Shown: positions 28,995 to 37,174, numbered from the stretch's first letter. The stretch is 64,000 nt of DNA from an uncultured Gammaproteobacteria bacterium (GCA_937139475.1 CAKZQF010000202.1:19271-83270); one strand, 5' to 3'. Notes: a model not told the origin generated them from the sequence alone. Made by a program: numbers and translations.

Positions 28995-29915
28995 ATGAGT
29001 ATAGGCCCCATGAAATCGTTGCAACAATTTGACCTCAACCTGCTATTGATTCTTGACGCACTAATTAGCGAATGCCACGTCAGCCGTGCCGCAGAGCGAG
29101 TTCACTTAAGTCAATCAGCGATGAGTCACGCACTCAATCGATTGCGCAATCAACTTGACGATCCTATCTTGGTGCGCAGCGGCAAAGGATTGACGCCAAC
29201 ACCTCGAGCTAATGAAATGCTGCCTCAAGTACGTCACATTATTGGTTTATTAGAGCATACCTTGGCGCCACAAAAACCATTTGTACCAGCAAGCAGTCAA
29301 CGCGTGTTTACCATTGCCTGTACCGATTATTTTGAAATGGAATTCTTTCCGCGCCTACTGCAACAGATTCAACAAGATGCCCCAGAGGTTGTGCTGGAAT
29401 TAGAAATGATCACTGAAAAGACGATTAACCAGGGGCTTGAAAACAAAGAGGTGGACTTGGTGGTGGGAATAGATAGTAGTCAGTCGGTGCCAGCCCACTT
29501 GGTCAAGCAACATTGGCACAGTCAAACTTTTGCTTGCCTTGCAGGGAGAACTAATCGCCCAGTATCTAAGCAGCTTAGCCTTGCGCAATATTGCTCGCTC
29601 AAACATATTACCTTTCTGGATGTTACCGGAAGTGCCGCAAGTGTTATTGATAAGTGGCTTAGTGAACAGCAACTATCTCGCCAACACATTGCACGGGCCG
29701 TTAACTATACAGCAGCAGCAAAGGCTACGATAGCGACAGAGGGCGTAATGACATTGCCACTGAACATGGCAAACTCATTTTGTGAAATGTTCGATCTAGA
29801 ATTGCTCATCCCACCTAAGGGTATTCCAATGATTGAGATGAGCATGCTTCATCACCCCTTATTTAGCAACGATCAGGCACTCACTTGGCTGATTGCTCAA
29901 ATTAAGGCGCTTTAA
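28995..29915 (+). CDS. LysR family transcriptional regulator
   Basis: A 306-residue LysR protein. The helix-turn-helix spans FDLNLLLILDALISECHVSR to LSQSAMSHALNRLR (about residues 11-52), followed by the substrate-binding domain from about residue 90 (RVFTIACTDYFEMEFFPRLL). DPILVRSGKGLTPTPRA is typical of the NodD/LeuO-like subgroup. It is divergent from the agmatinase gene and probably responds to agmatine, guanidinobutyrate or a product. Confidence 0.9.
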   Translation: MSIGPMKSLQQFDLNLLLILDALISECHVSRAAERVHLSQSAMSHALNRLRNQLDDPILVRSGKGLTPTPRANEMLPQVRHIIGLLEHTLAPQKPFVPASSQRVFTIACTDYFEMEFFPRLLQQIQQDAPEVVLELEMITEKTINQGLENKEVDLVVGIDSSQSVPAHLVKQHWHSQTFACLAGRTNRPVSKQLSLAQYCSLKHITFLDVTGSAASVIDKWLSEQQLSRQHIARAVNYTAAAKATIATEGVMTLPLNMANSFCEMFDLELLIPPKGIPMIEMSMLHHPLFSNDQALTWLIAQIKAL

Positions 29916-29930
29916 CAGTTAGTGGCACAT

Positions 29931-30398
29931 CTACATCATTGATTGTAGATAATTCTCATCGCCAATTTTATCCATTAAGCTAAGTTGTTGCTCAAGCCAA
30001 TAAACATGGTCTTGTTCAGTTTCTTCAAGCAATGGCATCAGCATATTGCGGGTTTGGAAGTCTTGCTTGTCTTCACAAAGCGCAATAACTTTACGTAAGT
30101 TGGTTACAACCGAATATTCTAAATTCAAATCATTTTGCAGCATTTCGCGCACATTTGAGCCAATTGCTAAGCCTTCACGTGATGCAACATCAGGTTTTCC
30201 TTCGAGAAACAAAATACGCTCAATGAGCGCACTGGCATGAGCCTTTTCATCTTCAAACTCATGCGCTATTCTTTCATGCAGCTTTGACAACGCCCAATCT
30301 TCATACATTTTTGAATGACATAAATATTGATCCATCGCAGTGAGTTCACCAGTGAGCAACATATTTAATGCATCGATTACTTCGCTATTACCTTTCAT
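29931..30398 (-). CDS. bfr: Bacterioferritin, ferroxidase subunit (no haem-ligand Met)
   Basis: A 155-residue four-helix ferritin. The di-iron centre is complete: Glu18, Glu51, His54, Glu94, Glu128 and His131 (the last two shifted by one from E. coli numbering). Position 52, the haem-ligating Met in E. coli Bfr, is Lys here (DEKAH). It can therefore oxidise and store iron but should not bind haem between two like subunits. It follows its partner gene by 10 bases, with GGAGTC upstream, and probably forms mixed 24-mers with it. Confidence 0.92.
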   Translation of the reverse strand: MKGNSEVIDALNMLLTGELTAMDQYLCHSKMYEDWALSKLHERIAHEFEDEKAHASALIERILFLEGKPDVASREGLAIGSNVREMLQNDLNLEYSVVTNLRKVIALCEDKQDFQTRNMLMPLLEETEQDHVYWLEQQLSLMDKIGDENYLQSMM

Positions 30399-30408
30399 TT
30401 TTCGACTC

Positions 30409-30879
30409 CTATTTGTCCATCATCGCTTGCTGATAATTTTCCACACCCATACCTTTAATTAGGTCTAGTTGCGCCTCTAACCAATCGATGTATTCTTGTT
30501 CATAATCTAAGATTTCAACCAATATGTCGCGGCTTACATAATCATTCTCATTTTCACAATGTGCGATGACATCAGTAAGTAAGGTGTTTTGCTCCTGCTG
30601 ACAGGTTAAGTCGCATTGCAACATTTCAGTGGTATGTTCGCCAATGCGTAACCGACCCAGTTGCTGCAAGTTTGGCAGTCCTTCAAGAAATAGAATCCGC
30701 TCGATTAACTTATCAGCCTGTTTCATATCTTTGATAGATTTTTTATAGGCTTTCGCATTAAGAGCATCTAAGCCCCAATTCTTAAAAATCCGTGCATGAA
30801 GGAAGTATTGATTGATGGAAGTTAGTTCAACCGTTAACACTTTGTTCAGTTGATTAACAATACCGCTATTTGCTTTCAT
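30409..30879 (-). CDS. bfr: Bacterioferritin, haem-binding subunit (degenerate ferroxidase centre)
   Basis: A 156-residue bacterioferritin paralogue of the downstream gene. Met52 is retained (KDMKQAD), so haem binding at the subunit interface is likely. Ferroxidase residues are altered: Asp51 for Glu, Gln54 for His, Gln94 for Glu, and Tyr in place of the C-terminal His (YEQEYIDW). The pattern mirrors two-subunit bacterioferritins of Neisseria and Pseudomonas putida, where one chain carries haem and the other oxidises iron. First gene of the pair, with a Fur-like box about 100 bases upstream. Confidence 0.92.
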   Translation of the reverse strand: MKANSGIVNQLNKVLTVELTSINQYFLHARIFKNWGLDALNAKAYKKSIKDMKQADKLIERILFLEGLPNLQQLGRLRIGEHTTEMLQCDLTCQQEQNTLLTDVIAHCENENDYVSRDILVEILDYEQEYIDWLEAQLDLIKGMGVENYQQAMMDK

Positions 30880-30977
30880 AAGACTCTCGGTTTGAGTTAT
30901 ACAAGACAGATATCAGTATGAACCTAACTAGAAAACAAATCAAATAAACCTTTAAAATCAACTAACTATAAAGAAAA

Positions 30978-30992
30978 TCACAATCATTATCA
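30978..30992 (-). promoter_or_regulatory. Fur-like box upstream of the bacterioferritin pair
   Basis: Minus strand TGATAAT-G-ATTGTGA fits the 7-1-7 Fur dyad at 12 of 14 arm positions. It sits about 100 bases before the first bfr start. Storage genes are usually induced by iron, so binding could be activating or antirepressing rather than simple repression. Confidence 0.65.
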
Positions 30993-31020
30993 TAATTAAA
31001 TCACTTATTGTTTAGGCATA

Positions 31021-31047
31021 AAAAAACCCTGAGAATCAGGGCTTTTT
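31021..31047 (-). terminator. Terminator of the psp operon
   Basis: Minus strand AGCCCTGA-TTC-TCAGGG followed by seven T, starting about 20 bases past the pspC stop. It separates the psp operon from the bfr promoter. Confidence 0.85.
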
Positions 31048-31068
31048 GTTGCTAACACAATACTAAGA

Positions 31069-31278
31069 TTAGAGTGCAGTTTGGCTTCTGGTCGGTAATA
31101 TAATTGCCGCAGTGGCATACATCGCTAATGTGACTACAGGAGCAAAGATGATCCCAATTACGGTAACAACACGAACGCTTGCGCGACTATAGCCAAATGC
31201 TTTGGCGATACCAGAACACACACCAAATAACTTACTGTGTTTCTTATCAACGGTAATACGATGCCAAATACTCATCAC
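31069..31278 (-). CDS. pspC: PspC domain inner-membrane protein (short form)
   Basis: A 69-residue PspC-domain protein: KHSKLFGVCSGIAKAFGYS followed by VRVVTVIGIIFAPVVTLAMYATAAIILP, the domain's amphipathic and membrane segments. E. coli PspC is about 119 residues, so the C-terminal cytoplasmic/periplasmic extension is missing. AGGAGG overlaps the stop of the preceding 32-codon ORF. It probably recruits or senses PspA at a stressed inner membrane. Confidence 0.85.
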   Translation of the reverse strand: MMSIWHRITVDKKHSKLFGVCSGIAKAFGYSRASVRVVTVIGIIFAPVVTLAMYATAAIILPTRSQTAL

Positions 31279-31284
31279 AACCTC

Positions 31285-31383
31285 CTAAAACTTTTCTGAA
31301 ATTAAAGATAGTACGCCAGCACCTACAAGCATCGACAGCACTGGCACAAAGAAAATCCATAATGCGGTATTTACTAAAAACAT
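31285..31383 (-). CDS. Small hydrophobic membrane protein between pspA and pspC
   Basis: A 32-codon ORF starting 4 bases after the pspA stop and ending in the pspC ribosome site. The peptide starts MFLVNTALWIFFVPVLSM and ends in SEKF, with one membrane-spanning helix and a charged C-terminus. It sits where pspB stands in E. coli but is less than half as long and not recognisably homologous. It has no Shine-Dalgarno of its own, so translation would be coupled to pspA. Position and hydrophobicity are the evidence; expression is untested. Confidence 0.5.
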   Translation of the reverse strand: MFLVNTALWIFFVPVLSMLVGAGVLSLISEKF

Positions 31384-31387
31384 GGGA

Positions 31388-32050
31388 TTACGATGCCAAC
31401 TTTTGTTTTAGTTTAGCTAGCTCGCGTTCAATCGCATCATCACGTTCCATTTGCTTGAACTGCTGCTCTACCGTCGCTTCTTTGTCACCTAACTCATAGC
31501 TTTCAACTTCCGACTCAAGTGCTTCGATTTTCTTTTCAAAATGCTCAAAGCGAACCAGTGCTTCTTCAATCTTATGACTATCTAATTGCTTTTTAACTTT
31601 TAGACGTGTCGTTGCTTGCTGCTTACGAGCCAATAATGACTGCTGGCGAACACGCGCTTCAGCCATTTTTTGCTCCAATCGAGTCGCATCACCGCTTACA
31701 GAGTCAAGTAATTCATTATAGCGAACCAACTCTTTTTCTAAGTTCGCTAATGTCTCGCTCGCTTGCTGCTTTTGCTCAATGGCACTTCGAGCAAGATCTT
31801 CACGGCCTTTATTTAGTGCGAGCTCTGCTTTACTTGCCCAATCATTTACATTGGCTTTTGCTCGTTCGATTTGAGCTTCAAGCACCTTTCTTTCACTTAT
31901 GTGTTTGGCTGCTCCGCTGCGTAACTCAACCAATGTTTCTTCCATTTCTTGAATTAACATCCGAACCAACTTCTTAGGATCTTCTGCCTTATCAAGCATT
32001 GAATTAATGTTGGCGTTTACGATGTCACTAAATCTGCTAAAAATACCCAT
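31388..32050 (-). CDS. pspA: Phage shock protein A (PspA/IM30, ESCRT-III-like)
   Basis: A 220-residue, almost wholly helical protein: MGIFSRFSDIVNANINSMLD is the membrane-binding amphipathic helix, followed by DPKKLVRMLIQEMEETLVELR and long coiled coils. PspA polymerises on damaged inner membrane and, in enterobacteria, inhibits the activator PspF. It is the second gene of a sigma-54 operon, 17 bases after the secreted-protein gene. No pspF is nearby. Confidence 0.94.
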   Translation of the reverse strand: MGIFSRFSDIVNANINSMLDKAEDPKKLVRMLIQEMEETLVELRSGAAKHISERKVLEAQIERAKANVNDWASKAELALNKGREDLARSAIEQKQQASETLANLEKELVRYNELLDSVSGDATRLEQKMAEARVRQQSLLARKQQATTRLKVKKQLDSHKIEEALVRFEHFEKKIEALESEVESYELGDKEATVEQQFKQMERDDAIERELAKLKQKLAS

Positions 32051-32067
32051 AATTACTCTCCAATTAG

Positions 32068-32349
32068 TTACTTATCTGTTGATTTATTATTTGTTTCTGA
32101 CTGCTTAGTTTTTTGGGAGATTTCAAATCCCATGTCCACTAAGCCCTTATCAATTGTTTCTGAAATGTCTTTATTGATTTCATTGGTTAATGCACTAACT
32201 TGTGCGCTGAAAACTTTTCCTAGTGCATCAAGCATATTTTGCTTAACTTGATCATTTAACCCGTTTGCTTGAACACTCATACTAATACTTGAAAGTGCGA
32301 TCATGGCTGTCACTGCAGCGCCACGAATGATGTTTGATGATTTAGCCAT
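32068..32349 (-). CDS. Small secreted protein, first gene of the psp operon
   Basis: A 93-residue protein with signal peptide IIRGAAVTAMIALSSISMSVQA (cut near residue 28), written here as two parts IIRGAAVTAM and IALSSISMSVQA. The mature part is short, helical and hydrophilic, with DQVKQNMLDALGKVFSAQ and a Lys/Ser/Thr-rich tail. I do not recognise the family. AAGGAG precedes the ATG; the gene is about 65 bases downstream of the sigma-54 promoter. It is likely periplasmic and envelope-stress-induced. Confidence 0.75.
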   Translation of the reverse strand: MAKSSNIIRGAAVTAMIALSSISMSVQANGLNDQVKQNMLDALGKVFSAQVSALTNEINKDISETIDKGLVDMGFEISQKTKQSETNNKSTDK

Positions 32350-32423
32350 GACAGACTCCTTAGTCGTTGTCGTTAATTGTTGTGGGCTAACTAATATGTT
32401 TTGCCCGGATACAAACTATATAT

Positions 32424-32440
32424 TGCAGCAGGCGTGCCAA
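32424..32440 (-). promoter_or_regulatory. Sigma-54 promoter of the psp operon
   Basis: Minus strand TTGGCACG-CCTG-CTGCA differs from the consensus YTGGCACG-N4-TTGCW at one position. The -24 GG and -12 GC are correctly spaced. This implies activation by a PspF-type enhancer-binding protein encoded elsewhere. The upstream region to 32700 shows no other clear element. Confidence 0.85.
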
Positions 32441-32699
32441 AACTCATTAACCATTCAAAAACAATAACTTACACAATTTAAAGGCTAACACCGACAGAAT
32501 AGAAGAACATAAATTGAGTTAGTTTGATTACTAAATGGTAAAATTAACCACACAAAATCCAGACAAATAACTAAGCGTAGAGATACCGCAAATATCTACC
32601 ACTTCGCCAGAGATATAGGTGCATGAATAAAGGCATATCGGTAAGGGGGGGATACTATCCAATGCATATATGGAATAGCCTGAACTTTTTCCCAGGTAT

Positions 32700-32728
32700 A
32701 AAAAAAGGAAGAACCGTAGTCCTTCCTA
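32700..32728 (-). terminator. Terminator of the small heat-shock gene
   Basis: Minus strand AGGAAG-N10-CTTCCT followed by seven T, about 55 bases after the hsp20 stop. Confidence 0.7.
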
Positions 32729-32782
32729 TTTATGATAACGAGATAATAGCCTAGAGAGAGCGGCTATTTACTGTTATTGATA

Positions 32783-33226
32783 TTAGTCTTCTATAAGACG
32801 ATTGCCACCTATTGCAATTGAACGAGGTTTCATTGCATCCGGTACTTCGCGTTTTAAATCAATATGAAGCAAGCCGTTACTCAAATCTGCTGCCTGCACT
32901 GTAACATAATCAGCTAGCTGATATTTTCGCTCAAAGCCGCGCTCTGCAATTCCTTGGTAGAGAAACTTGCTACTTGATTCGCTCTTTGACTTGATACCTT
33001 TTACTAATAAGGTGTTTTGATGGCTGGTAATTTCCAGCTCAGATTCTTCAAAACCTGCAACGGCTAAAGTGATACGGTATTCATCTTCTGAAAATTGCTC
33101 GATGTTATACGGGGGATAGCCCTGGTTGCTATTACTGCCGTTTGATGAGGCTGACTCAATCATGTTAGCCAAACGGTCAAAGCCAATAGCGCTGCGGTAA
33201 AGTGGGGATAGATCGATAGTACGCAT
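32783..33226 (-). CDS. ibpA: Hsp20 family small heat-shock protein (IbpA-like)
   Basis: From ATG 33226 (AGGAG at 9-10 bases) this is 147 residues. N-terminal [20 protein letters not shown] matches IbpA/B. The alpha-crystallin core follows: [38 protein letters not shown] and the C-terminal I-x-I-like PRSIAIG. It holds unfolding proteins for DnaK/ClpB refolding. The frame extends to 33259, but that part overlaps the thermometer hairpin. Control by sigma-32 and an RNA thermometer is suggested by the leader. Confidence 0.92.
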   Translation of the reverse strand: MRTIDLSPLYRSAIGFDRLANMIESASSNGSNSNQGYPPYNIEQFSEDEYRITLAVAGFEESELEITSHQNTLLVKGIKSKSESSSKFLYQGIAERGFERKYQLADYVTVQAADLSNGLLHIDLKREVPDAMKPRSIAIGGNRLIED

Positions 33227-33275
33227 ATTATATTCTCCTAAGAAGCAATATTTACTCACACCTACATTGGTGTAT
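33227..33275 (-). promoter_or_regulatory. ROSE-like RNA thermometer hairpin in the hsp20 leader
   Basis: In the transcript, UUGCU-UCUU-AGGAG (33248 down to 33235) can fold so that UUGCU pairs with the ribosome site AGGAG, leaving the G-G mismatch that defines ROSE elements. A second small hairpin CACC-N6-GGTG lies just upstream (about 33259-33272). ROSE thermometers control ibpA-type genes in rhizobia and enterobacteria, so sequence and context agree. Confidence 0.7.
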
Positions 33276-33398
33276 TGAGTATTAAGTTGTGGCCAGCAAT
33301 TGCTGCACCAGGTGCCCAGTGATTTGGGACTTAATAAGCATCACACTGTTGTGACTACTTTAGTTCGCGAACCCTAGTTAGGCCTTCGCTATAAATAG

Positions 33399-33426
33399 AT
33401 ATAGGGACAGTGATATAAAAACCAAG
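33399..33426 (-). promoter_or_regulatory. Sigma-32 heat-shock promoter candidate for hsp20
   Basis: Minus strand CTTGGTT-N13-CCCTATAT resembles the sigma-32 consensus CTTGAAA-N11-16-CCCCATNT (four of seven at -35, seven of eight at -10). It would give a leader of about 165 bases, long enough for multi-hairpin ROSE architecture. Confidence 0.6.
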
Positions 33427-33435
33427 GGCCAACAA

Positions 33436-33828
33436 TCACTTTTTTATCAATCCATTAAGAATTGCACAGTCAGATGAGTCATCACCACGACACTCATCGC
33501 TAAGCGCTTCAAGGCTTTGCACGATATTATTCAGTGCCGAAATTTTTTGTTTAATCTGTGATATTTTTTCATCTGTTAAGGCTTTTACCTCGCTACTTTG
33601 ACGATTGTCATCACGAAATAAGGCCATTAATTCTTTGCATTGTTCAATGGTAAATCCAGCATCGCGTGCACCTTTTACAAGGTTTAATTCATCAATACTG
33701 TGTTGATTAAAGTAGCGGTAGCCATTATCACTTCTTTGCGCGGGACTGATTAAATTAATTTCTTCATAATAGCGAATCGTTTTTGCTGGAATATTTGTGA
33801 ATTTTGCCGCCCTGCCAATAGTTATCAT
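33436..33828 (-). CDS. cueR: CueR-like MerR family copper-responsive activator
   Basis: From ATG 33828 (GGAGG 8 bases upstream) 130 residues: winged helix ITIGRAAKFTNIPAKTIRYY and RSDNGYRYFNQHSIDELNLV, a dimerisation helix, then a metal loop with Cys in DECRGDDSSDCAIL, giving the C-x7-C spacing of CueR for Cu(I)/Ag(I). The start overlaps the copA stop as ATGA. Unusually, it lies downstream of copA in the same operon, so it would be autoregulated. It likely controls the two CueR boxes in this window. Confidence 0.9.
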   Translation of the reverse strand: MITIGRAAKFTNIPAKTIRYYEEINLISPAQRSDNGYRYFNQHSIDELNLVKGARDAGFTIEQCKELMALFRDDNRQSSEVKALTDEKISQIKQKISALNNIVQSLEALSDECRGDDSSDCAILNGLIKK

Positions 33829-36200
33829 GCGTGGTGCCTCCAATTTTTTAACAACAATGCATTACCTAATACGGTGACGCTCGATAGCGCCATAGCAAGT
33901 CCAGCAAGTTGTGGGCTTAAATACCCCATCGCAGCCAGTGGGACCGCCAGTGAATTAAAAATAAATGCCAAAAATAAATTTTGTTTTATCTTGGTCCACG
34001 TAGCGCTGGCAATATCAATCGCCGCGATAACAAGCTGCGGATCGCCTCTCATCAAAGTGATCTGTGCACTACTAATAGCCACTTGAGTACCTGTTCCCAT
34101 CGCAATCCCCAAGTCGGCTTGGGCTAGTGCGGGTGCATCGTTTATACCATCCCCAACCATGGCCACAACTTCTTGTTGCTGCCACACTTTAAGTTGCGCT
34201 AGCTTTTGCTCTGGTTTTAAATTGGCAAAGACCTGATCAATGTTTAATTCATCGGCGATATGCTTAGCAGCCTGAGCATGATCACCACTGAGCATCGCTG
34301 TTTTTAGCTGCTTTTGCTGCAATCGAGCTATCGCGTTAGCACTTTGCTCTCTGCTTTTATCACTGAGTTCAATCACCGCAACGAGTTGCTTGTCGATAGC
34401 AAAAAATACCTGACTATAATTCGATGACGCGCTTTGATTATCAATGCCAACAGCCAAATCGTCCATTAAGTCACGATTTCCAGCACTTAACTGCTGATCT
34501 TGATAAAACGCAGTGATGCCCTTGCCTGGTATAATTTTTACTTGTTCAAGTGTGACCTGAGCGGCCTCAATTACCGAGTGCTCTTTCACAATTGCTTTGG
34601 CCAACGGATGCTCACTGTGTTCCATTAAAGAACCAAGCATTGCTTCGACATCTACGTCGTATTGATACTTGTTGATGGCGATTACGGTCGGTTGTCCAAT
34701 CGTCAACGTCCCCGTTTTATCAAACGCTACGCGATCCAGTTTAGTGGCAATTTGCAATGCCGCGGGTTCACGAATAATAATGCCATTTTTCGCAGCGACG
34801 CCACTGCCAACAGCAATGGCCGCGGGTGTTGCTAAGCCTAAAGCACAAGGGCAAGCCACCACTAACACCGACACACTGTTAATTAGTGCTTGCTCAAAGC
34901 CTGTTCCTAGCGATAGCCAAACACCGAAGGTAAGCAAGGCGATAGATAAAATAGCTGGCACAAATATGCTCGCAACCTTGTCTACCAACTTCTCGATAGG
35001 CGCTTTAGTCATCTGCGCCTTTTCAACCAGCTTAATAATATGACTAAGACTAGTATTTTCACCAACGGCGGTAACCTCTACGCTAAGTACGCCGTTGCCA
35101 TTGACTGAGCCAGCAATAACCTGATCATTTTCCCTTTTATGGACCGGCATACTCTCACCGGTAAGTAGCGACTCATCCACTTCGCTTTCACCTTGCGTGA
35201 TTAAACCGTCTACAGGGATAATTTCACCAGCAAGTACTCGTACCTTATTACCCAACAAAACCTGTGCTAGTGGCAGTGTTTTTAACTGGTCACCTTTAAT
35301 GACATTTGCTGTTATGGGTTTTAGGGCCAATAAATCTCGTATCGCCTGCCCGGTGCTGTGTTTTGCGCGGTGCTCTAACCATTTACCAATAGACACAAAG
35401 GTGATTATCACTGCGCTGGCCTCAAAATATAATCGGCCATGCGCTGCTTGCCAATCACTAAAAACAAGATAACAGCTATAAAAATAAGCGGCACTGGTAC
35501 CCAAGGCCACCAGCGTATCCATGTTGGCACTGCGATTTTTTAAGCTTATCCATGCGCCGTGATAATAAACCTGTCCAACATAAAACTGCACCACACTCGC
35601 CAGTCCAAGCTCTAGCCAAGGATTGAGCGATAACGACAGGCCAAACAGCATTAAGACCATAGGTAATACGAGAGGAATGGTAAATACGCTAGCAATGATT
35701 AGCTGGTGACGTTGACGCTTGTTTTGCCGTTGATAATGCTGCTCAGCAGCGACTAGCGCGTCCTGATTACCTGCGGCCTCAAGAGAGAGCTCATAACCTA
35801 AAGTATCAACTAGTGTCCCAATATCGCCATGGCTAATCGCCCCTTTGATATAACGAACATGCAACTGCTGCGAGGTAACATTGACCTCTACCTTTAAAAT
35901 AGCAGGATGCTCAAGGAGCATATCTTTGGTTTTATTGGCGCAGCCGGCGCAGCGCCAGCCCGAGACACTAAAAGAAGCTTGTTCATCGGCTAACGCATAG
36001 CCATTATCGTTCACCATACTCAGCAAGTCAGTGAACTGCTCTTTTGTCGGCTGTTTTACGATAATTTTACCCAAGCTGAAACTAACGTTGGGCTCTAGCC
36101 CTTCGATGTTGTTAAGCTTCGCTGTCAACTTTGCAGCGCAGCCATTACAGCGAAGCCCCGTAATATCATATTGTTGCATTGCTAATTGCTGAGCCATCAT
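33825..36200 (-). CDS. copA: Copper-exporting P1B-type ATPase
   Basis: A 791-residue inner-membrane Cu(I)/Ag(I) pump. Two N-terminal metal-binding domains carry GLRCNGCAAK (about residue 15) and GWRCAGCANK (about residue 83). The CPCALGLATP metal-transport motif, the phosphorylation site DKTGTLT, the SEHPLAKAIV histidine motif and GDGINDAPALAQADLG are all intact. Two ATG starts (36200, 36197) follow AAGGAG; the second has better spacing. It is cotranscribed with cueR and preceded by a MerR-type promoter. Confidence 0.96.
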   Translation of the reverse strand: MMAQQLAMQQYDITGLRCNGCAAKLTAKLNNIEGLEPNVSFSLGKIIVKQPTKEQFTDLLSMVNDNGYALADEQASFSVSGWRCAGCANKTKDMLLEHPAILKVEVNVTSQQLHVRYIKGAISHGDIGTLVDTLGYELSLEAAGNQDALVAAEQHYQRQNKRQRHQLIIASVFTIPLVLPMVLMLFGLSLSLNPWLELGLASVVQFYVGQVYYHGAWISLKNRSANMDTLVALGTSAAYFYSCYLVFSDWQAAHGRLYFEASAVIITFVSIGKWLEHRAKHSTGQAIRDLLALKPITANVIKGDQLKTLPLAQVLLGNKVRVLAGEIIPVDGLITQGESEVDESLLTGESMPVHKRENDQVIAGSVNGNGVLSVEVTAVGENTSLSHIIKLVEKAQMTKAPIEKLVDKVASIFVPAILSIALLTFGVWLSLGTGFEQALINSVSVLVVACPCALGLATPAAIAVGSGVAAKNGIIIREPAALQIATKLDRVAFDKTGTLTIGQPTVIAINKYQYDVDVEAMLGSLMEHSEHPLAKAIVKEHSVIEAAQVTLEQVKIIPGKGITAFYQDQQLSAGNRDLMDDLAVGIDNQSASSNYSQVFFAIDKQLVAVIELSDKSREQSANAIARLQQKQLKTAMLSGDHAQAAKHIADELNIDQVFANLKPEQKLAQLKVWQQQEVVAMVGDGINDAPALAQADLGIAMGTGTQVAISSAQITLMRGDPQLVIAAIDIASATWTKIKQNLFLAFIFNSLAVPLAAMGYLSPQLAGLAMALSSVTVLGNALLLKNWRHHA

Positions 36201-36247
36201 TGCTCCTTAATAAGAAAAATCTAACCCTTTGGGTTAAGCTATATCCT

Positions 36248-36277
36248 ATCCTAACCTTTCCATCAACTGGAAGGTAA
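36248..36277 (-). promoter_or_regulatory. CueR-type promoter/operator of copA-cueR
   Basis: Minus strand -35 TTTACC and -10 TAGGAT are 19 bp apart, the long spacer typical of MerR-family promoters. The intervening operator ACCTTCC-N7-GGAAAGGT (36254-36275) matches the CueR dyad with one extra base in the right arm. Confidence 0.82.
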
Positions 36278-36343
36278 AGAGCAATATACTACCAATTTCA
36301 AGAATAAGCTGAGCGTATAAATAATAAAATTGGCACGCCAGTT

Positions 36344-37174
36344 TTATTCAGTTAGACCGGTGCGGATAAGTTCACCACATAGATTCGGCGCCTCCAGTGG
36401 TAACAGGTGGCCGTGCGCCATTGATTCCAAGAAGGTTGAGTGAGGGCAAGCCTGCTGCCAATGGCGCCACATGTCATGAGAAAAAAACATGCTTGGCTTA
36501 CCACGTATAGCCACGACGGGAATTTCCAGCTTCGTAATATCTCGCATAATATTGGGCGGCTGGCTGTAATTGTGCGCTTCCCAATGCTTTGGAAACGCCA
36601 GTTGATAGTCACCCTGTTCATTTTTGATAATAGAATGATCAGCGAATAGCTCAAACATTTGTTCAGAAAATTTAGCATAGCCCTTAAACTTTTTGATGTG
36701 GGTTAGAAAATCATCACGGTCAGTAAAGCGTTCGCGCTTATTTAGGGTTCCTTTCACTGGATTTATTTTAGTCATGATTACTTTGGGTAATACTTGAACC
36801 ATGGCCGCTAACGGCTTTGCCAACATCGCAGGTTCAATCAGTACCAACTTTGAAAATAAATCAGGGCGTTTTTTGGCTGCCAGCACCGTCGTTGTAGCAC
36901 CAAGCGAATGCCCTACCCCGATCACCGGACCACAGGCTTGCTGCTCAAGAAAGGTAATTAGATCATCTGCATAGATTTGCCAGCTGCGTGACTTATGCAA
37001 ACTAACCGCTGGGCGCCATGTTGCACGATTTGCCAACGCCCCAACATTATAATCTTGCGCTAATAGTTCGAGTAATGGTTGATACACACCGAGGGGGAAA
37101 CCATTAGCACCATACAGGTGCATTGGCTCTTTGCTGCTATGATCTGTAAATAATCTTGATTGAAATAAATCCAT
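36344..37174 (-). CDS. Alpha/beta hydrolase
   Basis: A 276-residue cytoplasmic hydrolase. PMHLYGANGFPLGVYQPLLELL supplies the oxyanion-hole region (split as PMHLYGANGF and PLGVYQPLL), VIGVGHSLGATTTVLAA is the nucleophile elbow with Ser, and a C-terminal SMAHGHLLPLEAP carries the catalytic His. The pattern matches serine hydrolases related to haloalkane dehalogenase/epoxide hydrolase superfamilies; the substrate is unknown. It lies upstream of copA on the same strand but has its own spacing. Confidence 0.82.
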   Translation of the reverse strand: MDLFQSRLFTDHSSKEPMHLYGANGFPLGVYQPLLELLAQDYNVGALANRATWRPAVSLHKSRSWQIYADDLITFLEQQACGPVIGVGHSLGATTTVLAAKKRPDLFSKLVLIEPAMLAKPLAAMVQVLPKVIMTKINPVKGTLNKRERFTDRDDFLTHIKKFKGYAKFSEQMFELFADHSIIKNEQGDYQLAFPKHWEAHNYSQPPNIMRDITKLEIPVVAIRGKPSMFFSHDMWRHWQQACPHSTFLESMAHGHLLPLEAPNLCGELIRTGLTE

